Assembly: GCF_002631205.1 (NCBI RefSeq)
Contig: NZ_PDLO01000004.1
Span: forward strand, 402,341 to 466,340
DNA: 64,000 bases
Origin: Neolewinella marina
GTDB lineage: Bacteria; Bacteroidota; Bacteroidia; Chitinophagales; Saprospiraceae
Direction of reading: 5' to 3'
Below, in pieces: positions 34,413 to 44,763 of this stretch. Within the stretch, counting starts at the first letter, position 1, and every line of letters starts with the position of its first letter. The notes beneath the pieces were generated by a model, which ran no database searches, had not been told where the DNA came from, and worked only from the letters and a program-made list of their open reading frames with translations. The position numbers and the translations under genes are program-made.

Positions 34413-36596
34413 CTAGCGGCGGGAGTGACCCATTATCCGGTGCTGGATCAGGTCCTGTAGGTCATCGCCCTCCTGCCGGTGCTCACGCACATAGTCAGCC
34501 GAGACATTGTGGATCTTCAGCGCCAGCAGGGTTTCAAAGGGAATCGTACCGTACCCGAGCCCCTCATACGAGCGGATGAAGGAGGGCGTGATGCCGTGAA
34601 TGCTGGCGGCCAACAGGTCCTCCCCCGAAAGGTCGGCGTAGCCCAGCTTCCGCAGCTCTTCAATCTGCTCGGGGTCCACCCCGTGGATCTGGTAGGCCAT
34701 CAGGTCCTCCAACCGGTCGGCTTCCAGGCCCGCCGCGCGAATTTCCCGGGCGGTAGCCGCGCTTACCCCGTGAATCCTGGCGCCGACCACGTCCTCGATC
34801 GACAGGTCAGCAAAGCCCAGCCCCCGAATCTCCCGCACGTAGTCCGCATCAATACCGTGGATCGACAACTGCAGCAACTGGTCGAACGACAGGTCCCGGA
34901 ACCCCAGGTCACCCATCTGTCCCACCAGGGCGGGGTCCAGGTCGTGAATCCGGGCCTGGATCAGGTTTTCGAGGGTCAGTTCGTCGTAACCGGCGTCGGC
35001 CATGCTGCGCACGTACTGGCGATCAATGCCGAAGATGCGCAGCTGTATGACCTGGTCCAGCCGCGGGCGCTCGAAGCCGGCCGCGCTCAGGTCAGCCAAC
35101 ACCTCGCTGAGGGTCGCCTGATTGATGTTGAAAACGGCCATTTGCAGCAGTTCCTCCCGGGTCGGACTGAAGTTTTCCTGTTTCAGGTAGTCCAGATATC
35201 CCGCGGTCAGGTCGCTCAGGAAGAAGTGGAACAACTCCCGGTCCGCATAGGCGCCGTAGCCCGCGTCGGCCAGGGCGCTTTCAAAGGCCGGGTTGGGCAC
35301 GAAGGTGTAGGTCCCCCTGCCCCGGTCGCCCTCGAAGGTGCCGGTGAATTCCAGGGTACCGGCTTCCCGCGATGCTTTGAAGGTGCCGGTAGTACCCCGG
35401 GGCAAGTCGCCGAGTTGGTCGGCGGAGAAGCAGCGGCTGTTAGTCGAGTGGTAATTTTCGTCGCCCGCCGACTCTTCTATCAGGGTGAAGCACACCTCAC
35501 CCCCGCTCACGTAGGCCGTCCAGCGGTAGCCCAGCTCCCCTACCGATGGTGCGGGCGGGGCCGGGGGGGCGGGTGGAGCTGGCGGTGCGGGGGGTGCCGG
35601 CGGAGCTGGAGGCGCGGGCGGAGCCGGGGGCGCCGGTGCCGGCCGTTCGGTGGGGGCGGGCGCTTCCTGGGCTACCGCGTTGAGGGAGGTCAACGAGAGC
35701 AGTAAAAGGAGGGGCAGGGCCAGGCCTTTCCAGCCGGCGCGGGGAGAAGATTTCTTGCTTTTCATCATTTGAATGCGTTGTTCCAGAAAATGGCGGTTAT
35801 AGCCGGCTACCAAGCGGGGGTCGTGGCGGGGCGCGGCCACCTGCAGCAGGCTGAGTTGGTAGCCGACGGGGTCGTCGCCGCGGCGCAGGACTTCATCGTC
35901 GGTCAGGTATTCCAGGTTATTTTCCACGGCCCGCCGGTACGCCCAGGCGCAGGGGTTCCACCACTGCACTACCACCGCCAGCTGGGCCAGGAGGAGGTCC
36001 AGGGAGTGCCGCCCCCGCACGTGCACGCATTCGTGCTCGAGGATGCGGTCGCGGGTGGCTGCGTCGTATTTTTCGGGGTTCAGCACCACGCGGTTCCAGA
36101 AGGAATAAGGGGCCGCGCACTGCGTCGTTTCGAGCACCTCCACACCGCCCAGCCGGTAGGTTGGCGGCCGGCGCAGTACCCGACCTACGCTCAGCAGTTG
36201 GTACAAAAACTGCATCCCGAATACCACAACCCCCAGCCAGTAGAGCCCGAGCAACAGCTTTCCGCGGTCTAGCGGGGCTGAAGGGGGCGCGGACGCGGGT
36301 GCCGGGTCCGGCGCGTAAGTAGCCGTGCCCGCCGGTGCCCAGTAGCTGGCCAGGTCATTTGGCGCGGTGACGGTCGGCCAGGACGTAGTCATCGGAGCGG
36401 GTGTCACCCCGGCGGTCGGGGCGGAGCGGAGACTCAGGCTCGCCGGAACCGTTACGAGGGGCAGCAGGAAACTGGCCGCCAGTCCGCCGAGCAACAGCCA
36501 GCGGTTCAGCCGGAAGAAGGTTTCCCGTCGCAGGGCCAGGTAGTAGTAAAGGTAGCAGGCGGCCAGCAGCAGGCCGGCGTGGAGTAGGTAGTGCAT
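34413..36596 (-). CDS. BlaR1-like M56 metallopeptidase sensor with seven 29-residue C-terminal repeats
   Basis: 727 aa. Membrane helices at about 5-22, 34-52 and 115-135 are followed by the M56 zinc site H188-E-C-V-H192 and a further helix before about residue 315. A (APP)n linker at about 322-352 leads to a beta domain, then seven consecutive 29-aa repeats at 507-709, each with GxxxLs near the start and an IHG(I/V) core (for example LLQLSIHGIDADYVREIRGL). In BlaR1 proteins the sensor domain detects a ligand and the peptidase triggers loss of the repressor. The repeats replace the beta-lactam-binding domain, so the signal is unknown. It lies 2 bp after blaI. Confidence 0.88.
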   Translation of the reverse strand: MHYLLHAGLLLAACYLYYYLALRRETFFRLNRWLLLGGLAASFLLPLVTVPASLSLRSAPTAGVTPAPMTTSWPTVTAPNDLASYWAPAGTATYAPDPAPASAPPSAPLDRGKLLLGLYWLGVVVFGMQFLYQLLSVGRVLRRPPTYRLGGVEVLETTQCAAPYSFWNRVVLNPEKYDAATRDRILEHECVHVRGRHSLDLLLAQLAVVVQWWNPCAWAYRRAVENNLEYLTDDEVLRRGDDPVGYQLSLLQVAAPRHDPRLVAGYNRHFLEQRIQMMKSKKSSPRAGWKGLALPLLLLLSLTSLNAVAQEAPAPTERPAPAPPAPPAPPAPPAPPAPPAPPAPPAPPAPSVGELGYRWTAYVSGGEVCFTLIEESAGDENYHSTNSRCFSADQLGDLPRGTTGTFKASREAGTLEFTGTFEGDRGRGTYTFVPNPAFESALADAGYGAYADRELFHFFLSDLTAGYLDYLKQENFSPTREELLQMAVFNINQATLSEVLADLSAAGFERPRLDQVIQLRIFGIDRQYVRSMADAGYDELTLENLIQARIHDLDPALVGQMGDLGFRDLSFDQLLQLSIHGIDADYVREIRGLGFADLSIEDVVGARIHGVSAATAREIRAAGLEADRLEDLMAYQIHGVDPEQIEELRKLGYADLSGEDLLAASIHGITPSFIRSYEGLGYGTIPFETLLALKIHNVSADYVREHRQEGDDLQDLIQHRIMGHSRR
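36285..36303 (-). repeat. Dispersed motif copy 7 (exact consensus, in a gene)
   Basis: The minus strand reads GGCACCCGCGTCCGCGCCC, in the sense direction of the BlaR1-like gene, where it encodes APASAP in a flexible linker. Confidence 0.8.
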
Positions 36597-36598
36597 CC

Positions 36599-36955
36599 CT
36601 ATTTTTCTTTGATCAGACGAACCAGTCGCTCAAGCTCCGCCGCGTCGAGCTGCTGCTCCCGGGCGAAGTAGTTCACGAGCTTCATGGGGGAATTGTCGAA
36701 GAAGCGGCGCACCACGTCGTCCACCGCCTTCTTCTGGTACTCCTCCTCCGCAATGACGGGGAAGAAGCGGTAAGCGTTGCCGACCTTCTCGTGGGAAACG
36801 AAACCTTTTTCCTCCAGAATCTTCACCATCGTCGATACCGTGTTGTAGTGGGGCTTCGGTTCCGGCAGCTCATCGATGATCTCCCGGACGAATGCCCGCT
36901 TCAGCTTCCACAGTACTTCCATCAGTTGCGCCTCGCGGCGGGCCAGTCGTTGCAT
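36599..36955 (-). CDS. BlaI/MecI/CopY-family transcriptional repressor
   Basis: 118 aa. The winged helix is typical: RREAQLMEVLWKLKRAFVRE, then PKPHYNTVSTMVKILEEKGF as the recognition helix, and the C-terminal dimerisation helices AVDDVVRRFFDNSP and LERLVRLIKEK. It represses its own operon, probably through two TACTAAT-type dyads at 36959-36999 directly before its ATG. The BlaR1-like peptidase gene follows 2 bp later. No beta-lactamase gene is nearby, so the pair probably regulates another target or is self-contained. Confidence 0.93.
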   Translation of the reverse strand: MQRLARREAQLMEVLWKLKRAFVREIIDELPEPKPHYNTVSTMVKILEEKGFVSHEKVGNAYRFFPVIAEEEYQKKAVDDVVRRFFDNSPMKLVNYFAREQQLDAAELERLVRLIKEK

Positions 36956-36958
36956 GTC

Positions 36959-36999
36959 TACTAATTGATTAGTACAAGTATACTACTAATCCATTAGTA
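36959..36999. promoter_or_regulatory. Double BlaI-type operator
   Basis: TACTAATTGATTAGTA (36959-36974) and TACTAATCCATTAGTA (36984-36999) share perfect 7-bp arms around 2-bp centres, 25 bp apart, starting 3 bp upstream of the blaI ATG. BlaI/MecI repressors bind dyads containing TACTA/TAGTA, so this pair is very probably the autoregulatory operator. Confidence 0.88.
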
Positions 37000-37032
37000 T
37001 TGCAAATTTCTCTTCCCTCCCCCCTCTAGATT

Positions 37033-37235
37033 GACAACATCGGATGTCTGACATTCTGTCACCACGCCTACAACCGATTGACTCATAGTAAAATGGTCCA
37101 AAAGGGGATCTACTCATTGGTTCCGGAGCGCACGATGGGTCATTAACGGTGATTTTCAGGCCGGAACGGCAAAACTGGACACGAATCCGCACAACCCACC
37201 CCCCTCCGACAACATCCGATGTCTGACAATTTGTC
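37033..37235. repeat. Second pair of palindromic repeats (core ACATCSGATGTCTGACA)
   Basis: GACAACATCGGATGTCTGAC at 37033 and GACAACATCCGATGTCTGAC at 37208 bound about 150 bp with no gene. Each copy is followed by a TCTGTC- or TTTGTC-type run. The core is the same as at 33472-33674, 3.4 kb away. The element lies upstream of blaI and downstream of the histidine kinase stop. Confidence 0.8.
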
Positions 37236-37241
37236 GCGGCG

Positions 37242-38522
37242 TCAAGACAAAGAAACCCGAAAGCGGGTCACTCCGTCCTCTTCGGTGCGGAGGCGATAGC
37301 TGGCCCCGTGGGCTTCCAGGATCTCGCGGGAGAGGGTGAGGCCCACGCCCTGCCCGCTGCTCTTGGTACTGAAGAAGGGGGTGAACAGCCGGTCGGCCAC
37401 CTCAGCGGGGATGCCAGGACCGTCGTCGGCAATTACGAAGCCGGCGGGGTGAAGCTGGCTGCTGATCCGGATGTGCCCGCCCCGGCCGATGCTCTCCCGG
37501 GCGTTGGTGAGGGCGTTGATGAGGACCTGCTCCAGCTGGGCGCGGTCCGCGCTGACCCACACGGGGCGGTCGGCGAGGGCCAGGGAAAGCGCGATCTCCT
37601 GCTCCTCCAGCAGCGGCTGCATCACCTCGGCGGCGCCCCGCAGTACGGCGTTGAGGTCGATGCGCTCCCGGGCGGGCGCGGGCAGGCGGACTACCCGGGC
37701 GAAGTTGCGCATGAAGGCCGTGAGGTGCTCGGCCCGCAGGATGACGGGGGGCAGGTGTTCGCGGCTCAGCTCGGCGAGGTCGGGCTCGTCGGCGCGGGCT
37801 ACCTCCAGCAGGGTTTTCAGCAGGGAGACGATGGCGGCGTTGGAGTTGTTGACCTCGTGGGCCATCATGCGGATGACCTTGCCGTAGGCCTCCTTTTCGG
37901 CCTGGAGGAGGTCGGCGGTCACGTCCTGGAGGATGATGAACCCGCGCTCGAAACCCCTGTCCACGAAGGTGGCGTACTCCACGTGCAGCCGCCGGTTGTC
38001 GGGGGTGGTGAAGACGGCCTGCTCCCCCACCCCGAGGGCCAGGGCGGGCCGCAGGACGGTGGCCTCGAATTCGGGGCTCGACTTGCGCCGCTCCTGCACC
38101 CAGGGGTTTTCCGACTCAATATTCCCGTCGTAGTCCAGCACGAGGAGGCCTACCCCGGCGGCTTCCACCAGCCGGTCGAGGAACTCCTCCCGCTGGCGGC
38201 CGGCTACCCGCTCGAGCCGCAGCTGCTCGATCATGCGGTTGTAGACCTCACCGAGGCGGTCCATTTCCGGACTGCCGGTGGACCGCATTTTTACGGAGAA
38301 GTCCTGGTCGGCCAGGGCCCCCACCCCCCGGCTCAGCAGCTGCAGGGGGGCCACCAGCACTTCGTAGAGGCGGTACCCCAGGTAGGCCGAGAGCAGCAGG
38401 ACCATTTCCACCAGCAGCAGCACCGGTCCGCGGCCCACCACCTGGTAAATGAGCACCCCGATGACGAGGTGGAGGGTACCGAGGTAGGCGAGGTATTTGG
38501 CGGCGGCGGACACGCGGGTCAA
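37242..38522 (-). CDS. NtrY-like sensor histidine kinase
   Basis: 426 aa from a TTG start, 1 bp after the stop of the response regulator. Two membrane helices (about 10-29 and 34-55) are followed by a HAMP-like region, a PAS-like domain (about 110-200) and a kinase core with His222 in MMAHEVNNSNAA. The ATP-binding part has NALTNARESIG, DDGPGIP and GQGVGLTLSREIL. There is almost no periplasmic loop, so it probably senses membrane or cytosolic cues. Its partner is the sigma-54 activator encoded upstream. It ends the seven-gene efflux operon. Confidence 0.92.
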   Translation of the reverse strand: MTRVSAAAKYLAYLGTLHLVIGVLIYQVVGRGPVLLLVEMVLLLSAYLGYRLYEVLVAPLQLLSRGVGALADQDFSVKMRSTGSPEMDRLGEVYNRMIEQLRLERVAGRQREEFLDRLVEAAGVGLLVLDYDGNIESENPWVQERRKSSPEFEATVLRPALALGVGEQAVFTTPDNRRLHVEYATFVDRGFERGFIILQDVTADLLQAEKEAYGKVIRMMAHEVNNSNAAIVSLLKTLLEVARADEPDLAELSREHLPPVILRAEHLTAFMRNFARVVRLPAPARERIDLNAVLRGAAEVMQPLLEEQEIALSLALADRPVWVSADRAQLEQVLINALTNARESIGRGGHIRISSQLHPAGFVIADDGPGIPAEVADRLFTPFFSTKSSGQGVGLTLSREILEAHGASYRLRTEEDGVTRFRVSLS

Positions 38523-38523
38523 G

Positions 38524-39879
<1,356 letters not shown>

Positions 39880-39932
39880 AGGAATTACGATTGAGCGGTT
39901 ATCTAAACTTCGGACGGAGTGGCTTGGCTGGC

Positions 39933-41111
39933 CTACTCCTCGTGGAGGACGTGGGCCGGGTGGAGTCCCGCCGCCTGCCGGCTGGGCAGGAAGGCACAGG
40001 CCGTAACGATGAGTAGAATGGTGAGGACAGAAGCCATGATTCCGAGGTAAAAGTACTTAGCCGGGATCGGCAGCAGCTCCAGCAGGGGCAGCTGGACGGC
40101 GAAGAAGGTGCCGAGCAGCAGTCCGGCCGCCGTAACGACGAGCACTTCCCCCACGAACTGGGCCGTCACTTCCCCGGGGGTGGCCCCGAGGGCCTTGCGC
40201 AGGCCGATCTCGGCGCGGCGGTGGCTGATCTGGGTGAAGAGGACGCCGAAAAGCCCCAGGGCGATGTTGATGAGCAGGAACCCAGAGATGACCAGCATGA
40301 TGATCAGGGGGATGACCACGGGGCGGTTGGCCTTGATGCGGTCTTCGGCCATGCTCCAGATGACCACGTCGGTGTTCTTGGTCAGGTCCACCAGTCTGCG
40401 GTAGAGGGGTTCCTGCACGGCGGCGGTGCGGCCGGGATGGGTACGCACGATGAGCATTTCGAAGGGCTCCCCACCGCGGTCCTGGTCGGCGTGGGAGAAG
40501 AAGGTCAGCGGCTGGTTCTCCGCGAAGTTGCTCTGGTACTTGAAGGCGTCCACCACCCCCACGACGCGGTGCAGGCCGTTAATGGGCAGCAGGGTATCGA
40601 CGAGGGTTTCGGCCTGGGGGAAGTATTCGTCCTTGAAGGCGCCGTTGACGACGATGGGGGGATACTTGGCGTGCTGGTCCGCCTCGGTATACCACCCCCC
40701 TTCACGGAAGTCGAGTTCGGCGGTTTCGGCGAAGTGCTCGTCGGCGAACATCATCAGGGTGGTGATGAGGAAGCCGTATTCGTCGTTGCTCGTCCGCCAG
40801 GTGCCTCCGCCGAAGGGGTTGACGGGGCCAATCCAGGTGACGGCGGCCACGTCCGGCAGCTCGAGGAGTTCCGTACGGATGCGCCGGTGGGCTTCCACTA
40901 CGGCCGCCGAGTCAAGCTGGTCGTCGAGGTCGACCCGCACGCCGAGGCTGTGCTCGTAGCTGAAGCCCAGGGGGGAGCGGTAGCGGTCGTAGTTGTAAAT
41001 CGTGAAGGTGTAGACGCCGAACAGCACGACGAAGGCCAGCAGGATCTCCACGAAGATCAGGACGTTGGCGCGGCGCTTGTTCCACATCAGCTTCAGGAGG
41101 TGAGAGAGCAT
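39933..41111 (-). CDS. MacB/FtsX-type ABC transporter permease (second)
   Basis: 392 aa. One N-terminal helix (about 16-37), a periplasmic MacB-type domain of about 230 residues, and three C-terminal helices with the FtsX-type coupling segment ISHRRAEIGLRKALGATPGEV. The C-terminus ends AFLPSRQAAGLHPAHVLHEE. It pairs with the preceding permease and the ATPase encoded upstream to form a mechanotransmission-type exporter. The gap to the preceding gene is 31 bp. It follows the order HlyD-TolC-ATPase-permease-permease. Confidence 0.92.
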   Translation of the reverse strand: MLSHLLKLMWNKRRANVLIFVEILLAFVVLFGVYTFTIYNYDRYRSPLGFSYEHSLGVRVDLDDQLDSAAVVEAHRRIRTELLELPDVAAVTWIGPVNPFGGGTWRTSNDEYGFLITTLMMFADEHFAETAELDFREGGWYTEADQHAKYPPIVVNGAFKDEYFPQAETLVDTLLPINGLHRVVGVVDAFKYQSNFAENQPLTFFSHADQDRGGEPFEMLIVRTHPGRTAAVQEPLYRRLVDLTKNTDVVIWSMAEDRIKANRPVVIPLIIMLVISGFLLINIALGLFGVLFTQISHRRAEIGLRKALGATPGEVTAQFVGEVLVVTAAGLLLGTFFAVQLPLLELLPIPAKYFYLGIMASVLTILLIVTACAFLPSRQAAGLHPAHVLHEE

Positions 41112-41142
41112 GACGGTATCTTTTGAAGGGTGGTTAATGGGA

Positions 41143-42474
41143 TTATCCCCGCAGGGCGGCGGCTACGTTGGTCCGGCTGACGCGGTAGGCGGGCAGCAGC
41201 CCGGAGAGGAGGCCGAAGAGCAGGATCACCAGCAGGTAGTAGAAGACCACCTGGTAGGACAGCGACAGGCGGGTGATCCCCAGCAGGTCATTGGCGTTGA
41301 CGTAGGAAATGAGCAGGATGGCCAGCAGCAGTCCGATGGCCCCGCCGATGACCGTGATCACCAGGTTTTCGAAGATGAACTGGTAGAGAATATCCCGCGG
41401 CTCGGCCCCGAAGGCTTTGCGCACCCCGATCTCGGAGCGCCGCTCGAATACGCGGCTCACGTTCAGGTTGATGAGGTTGATGAGGGGCAGGGCCACGAAG
41501 AGGAGCACCAGGATGGATAGCGGGATGAACAGCACCCGAAGGGCCTTCTGGGGGTCCTGCTCCTGCACGGTGGCCATCGCGTAGCCCTCAATGACGGTGG
41601 CGCTCGACACCCGCAGGCCGTTGTAGTCGCTTTCCGGGGGGAACTGGAAGTTCTGGGAGATGAATTCGATCTCGTCCTTGATGGCCTGCCGCCCCCGGGG
41701 GGAGGTCGCCTCGAAGATGGCGCTGAAGCCTCCGTCGATCTCGTTGCTGGCCAGGGCCCGCGCGTCGGCGGTGGTGACCGGCAGGTAGATATCCCCGCCG
41801 AACATGGGGCTGTCGGCCAGCGGCCGGCTCACGATGCCCGCCACGGTGAAGGTGCGCCGGCCCAGGGCCATTTCCCGGCCGATGAGGTCCGGCCCCAGCT
41901 CGCCGAAGTAGATGCGGGCCGCCTTGTCGGTCAGGACCACCTTCTGGGCGGCAGCCTCGATGTCGGCCTCATTGAAGGGGGCTCCGTAGAGAAAATCGAA
42001 GTCGAGCACCCGCCAGTAGTCGGCGTTGGTGTAGTAGCTGGAGAAGGTGAACTTGCGGCCGTCGATGAAGCCGTCGGTGAAGTCGCCGTCGCTGTAGATG
42101 GCCACCCGTTCGGCGGACTCCAGGTCCACCAGGTTATCCATGATGAAGCGGTAGCTCATGGGGCCGATGGAGTTGGAAACTACGTTCTGGGCGATCTCCT
42201 CGGTGGTATCGTAGCGCACTTCCCCGCCGGCCAGGGTAAGGGTGTCGATGACCAGCATGGTATCCGGTTCGGTCCGGCTGCGTTCGGCGTAGGGCGATAC
42301 CACCAGGTAGTCCCGCTTGGTCAGCGGCTGGTTCTTGCCCAGGCCGGCGTCGAACAGGGAGGTGAGCACCATCAGAATCATCAGGGTGAAGCTGATGCCG
42401 AACAGGCTGATGAAGGTGTAGAACGGCTTGCGACGCAGCACCTTCAGGGCGAGGGTTAGGTAGTTGTGGAGCAT
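41143..42474 (-). CDS. MacB/FtsX-type ABC transporter permease (first)
   Basis: 443 aa with the same layout as its downstream partner: helix at about 18-40, periplasmic domain with TFTVAGIVSRPLADSPMFGGD, and three C-terminal helices around FERRSEIGVRKAFGAEPRDIL. The closing LLPAYRVSRTNVAAALRG is typical. Two different permeases instead of one MacB suggests a heterodimeric complex. The ATPase gene ends 95 bp upstream. The substrate is unknown. Confidence 0.92.
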   Translation of the reverse strand: MLHNYLTLALKVLRRKPFYTFISLFGISFTLMILMVLTSLFDAGLGKNQPLTKRDYLVVSPYAERSRTEPDTMLVIDTLTLAGGEVRYDTTEEIAQNVVSNSIGPMSYRFIMDNLVDLESAERVAIYSDGDFTDGFIDGRKFTFSSYYTNADYWRVLDFDFLYGAPFNEADIEAAAQKVVLTDKAARIYFGELGPDLIGREMALGRRTFTVAGIVSRPLADSPMFGGDIYLPVTTADARALASNEIDGGFSAIFEATSPRGRQAIKDEIEFISQNFQFPPESDYNGLRVSSATVIEGYAMATVQEQDPQKALRVLFIPLSILVLLFVALPLINLINLNVSRVFERRSEIGVRKAFGAEPRDILYQFIFENLVITVIGGAIGLLLAILLISYVNANDLLGITRLSLSYQVVFYYLLVILLFGLLSGLLPAYRVSRTNVAAALRG

Positions 42475-42569
42475 TGGGCGATGTACGATTTACGAGGTGC
42501 GATTTTGGTGAGGTAGGGTATACGATTGGGCTGCCGCTGCTATCTGCGCGCGTGGCCGCAAATCGCAAA

Positions 42570-43235
42570 TCAACTCACCCTTTCTCCGTCGCTGAGCCGT
42601 ACCAGGCGGTGGGTTTTACGGGCCATGCGCTCGTCGTGGGTCACCATCACGATGGTGGTGCCGAGGTCCTGGTTGAGGCGGAGGAGGATCTGCATGATCT
42701 CGTCGCCCATGTGGCTGTCGAGGTTTCCGGTGGGCTCGTCGGCCAGGAGGATGTTGGGCCGGCCGACGATGGCCCGGGCGATGGCCACCCGCTGCTTCTG
42801 CCCCCCCGACAACTGGTTCGGAAAGTGGTAAGCGCGGTTGCTCAGTCCCACATGCTCCAGGGCGTCCAGCGACCGCCGTTTGCGTTCCTTGCTGCCCACC
42901 TTCCGGTACAGCAGGGGCAGCTCCACGTTGTCGACCACCGAGAGGTCGTTGATCAGGTGGAAACTCTGAAAGATGAAGCCGAGCTGCTCGTTGCGGAAGC
43001 GGGCCATCCGGCGGCCGTTGTAGTGGGTCACCTCCTGCCCGGCCAGTACCACCTGCCCCTCGCTGGGCTCGTCGATCAGGCCCATGATGTTCAGCAGGGT
43101 CGACTTGCCGCAGCCCGAGGGGCCCATGATGCTCAGGAATTCCCCGGCCGGTACCGTCAGGTTGAGGTGCTGGAGGGCGAGGGTCTCTATGGTGTCCGTG
43201 CGGTAGGACTTGGAGATGTTGGAGAGTTGGATCAT
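42570..43235 (-). CDS. MacB/LolD-type ABC transporter ATPase
   Basis: 221 aa from the ATG ending at 43235 (MIQLSNISKSYRTD); the open frame reaches back into the TolC gene but that part is not protein-like. Walker A GPSGCGKST (38-46), signature LSGGQKQR, Walker B LLADEPTGNLD and the switch His in VTHDERMA are all present. It powers the two FtsX-type permeases encoded downstream. A GGTTGCTGG-type repeat stretch separates it from the TolC gene. Confidence 0.95.
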   Translation of the reverse strand: MIQLSNISKSYRTDTIETLALQHLNLTVPAGEFLSIMGPSGCGKSTLLNIMGLIDEPSEGQVVLAGQEVTHYNGRRMARFRNEQLGFIFQSFHLINDLSVVDNVELPLLYRKVGSKERKRRSLDALEHVGLSNRAYHFPNQLSGGQKQRVAIARAIVGRPNILLADEPTGNLDSHMGDEIMQILLRLNQDLGTTIVMVTHDERMARKTHRLVRLSDGERVS

Positions 43236-43237
43236 GA

Positions 43238-43290
43238 GTTGCTGGTTCTCTGGTTGCTGGTTTCTGGTTGGCTGGTTTCTGGTTGGTTGG
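43238..43290. repeat. GGTTGCTGG-type short repeats in the TolC-ATPase gap
   Basis: The 55-bp gap is built of variants of GGTTGCTGG and TTTCTGGTTG. The same units form a longer run at 54490-54788. On the coding strand they read as CCAGCAACC units. Confidence 0.65.
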
Positions 43291-44763
43291 TTAGTGGGCT
43301 TCGTAGAGGGGCCGGTCGTTGATGAAATCCCAGAGGGTGAGGCGTTCCAGGCTGGCGTAGGTGAGCCAGTAGGCGCGCAGGGATTCGGCGTAGGCGCGGG
43401 TATTGAGGTCGCGGTTCTGCTGGGCGAAGGTGAGGTCGGTGAGGGGGATGGCGCCCAGGGTATAGCTTTCCTGGCTGATGCGGAAGCGTTCCTCGGCCAG
43501 GTCGCGGATGCGGGTGGCGAGCTGCAGTTCCTGGCGGACCGTGGTCCACTGGTCGAGCAGCTGGGTGAGGCGGCCGGCGAGTTCGTTTTCCAGGCGCTGG
43601 CCGAGGGTGCGGGCCAGATCGACGTCGGTTTGTGCCCGCCGGTTAAGGGCCTGCCGTTCGCCCCAGTCAAGCAGGGGCACGGCGAAGGTTAGGCTGACCA
43701 CCCTTTCGTTCTGGGGGTCGCGGTAGATGGGGTTCAGTTCGTCGGCGTTGCGGATCAGTCCGATGCTGGCGTTGAAGTCGAGGCGGGGCCCCAGGTTGCG
43801 GCGGATGCGGTCGGCTTCCCGTTCGGCTTCCAGCACCCGCTGTTGCAGTTGCAGCAGTTCGGGACGGTTGGCCAGGTGGGCCAGGGCGGTGGCGGCGGAG
43901 ATGTCTACCCCGGCCCGGGCGTCGGGGGTTTCCGGGCGGAGGAGCTCGCCGTGGTACGGTTGTCCCAGGTACTGGAAGATGTTGGCCGAGGCGCGGCCCA
44001 CGAGGCGTTCGGCCCGCAGGAGGTTCTGTTCGGCACTGGCCTGTTCGAGTTCGAGCTGCACCAGGTCGCCGCGGTTGATCTTGCCCAGCCCGTAGCGTTC
44101 GGTGGCGATGGTGTAGAGGGTGGCGTTGGCGGCCAGGTTGGTTTCGGCGATGCGGCGTTCCTGGTCGGCGTTCACCAGGTCGAAGAAGAGGGCCGTAGCG
44201 TCCAGGGCGGCGTCGGCGCGGGCGGCGCGCAGGGCGGCTTCCGTTACGCTTACCTGCAGGGGCAGCAGGCGGCGGTCCCACTTCCAGGGGTTGAAGGCCA
44301 GCAGGGGTTGCTGGAAGGTGAGCCGCACGGGGGAGCCATTGTAGCGCTTCGTTTCCTGGGCGAAATTGTCGGTGCGCTGCAGCCGCGTTTCCAGTCCGAA
44401 GAGTCCGCCGGTAGCGGCGATGCGCTGGGTAGCGAGCAGGGAGACGGAGGAGTTGTTGAGCTCGATCTCGCGGAAGGCGATGGTGCCGTCGTCCTGGGTC
44501 ACCTCGGTGGAGGTGCGGAAGTAGTTGGGCAGGGTGGCGGCCAGGTCGAGGCGGGGCAGCAGTCCGGCTTCAAAGGCCTCCAGGTCGAGGGCGGCGGCGC
44601 GTTGTTGCTGTTCGGCAATGAGTACCTGCTCGGCGCGTTCGGTGGCGGCGTGCTGCAGTTCGGCCAGCGTCAGGGTTTCCTGGGCGCGGACGCGGGTGCC
44701 GAGGAACAGGGCGAGCAGCAGGAGCCACATGGCCAGGAGGTTCAGTTTTTCGGCGACGATCAT
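43291..44763 (-). CDS. TolC-family outer membrane efflux protein
   Basis: 490 aa. The ATG overlaps the stop of the HlyD gene (ATGA), so they are translationally coupled. The signal peptide ends LFLGTRVRAQ and contains a dispersed motif copy. The rest shows the duplicated TolC pattern of long helices and short strands: ETLTLAELQHAATERAEQVL, ATALAHLANRPELLQLQQRV and SVTEAALRAARADAALDATA. It would form the outer membrane exit duct for the ABC permeases of this operon. Confidence 0.93.
   Translation of the reverse strand: MIVAEKLNLLAMWLLLLALFLGTRVRAQETLTLAELQHAATERAEQVLIAEQQQRAAALDLEAFEAGLLPRLDLAATLPNYFRTSTEVTQDDGTIAFREIELNNSSVSLLATQRIAATGGLFGLETRLQRTDNFAQETKRYNGSPVRLTFQQPLLAFNPWKWDRRLLPLQVSVTEAALRAARADAALDATALFFDLVNADQERRIAETNLAANATLYTIATERYGLGKINRGDLVQLELEQASAEQNLLRAERLVGRASANIFQYLGQPYHGELLRPETPDARAGVDISAATALAHLANRPELLQLQQRVLEAEREADRIRRNLGPRLDFNASIGLIRNADELNPIYRDPQNERVVSLTFAVPLLDWGERQALNRRAQTDVDLARTLGQRLENELAGRLTQLLDQWTTVRQELQLATRIRDLAEERFRISQESYTLGAIPLTDLTFAQQNRDLNTRAYAESLRAYWLTYASLERLTLWDFINDRPLYEAH
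44682..44700 (-). repeat. Dispersed motif copy 9 (exact consensus, signal-peptide site)
   Basis: The minus strand reads GGCACCCGCGTCCGCGCCC and encodes GTRVRA at the signal cleavage region of the TolC protein. Confidence 0.8.

Noticed and set aside
36986..37192. A 68-codon minus-strand frame before blaI
   Set aside because: It covers the operator and a palindromic repeat and shows no protein-like composition.
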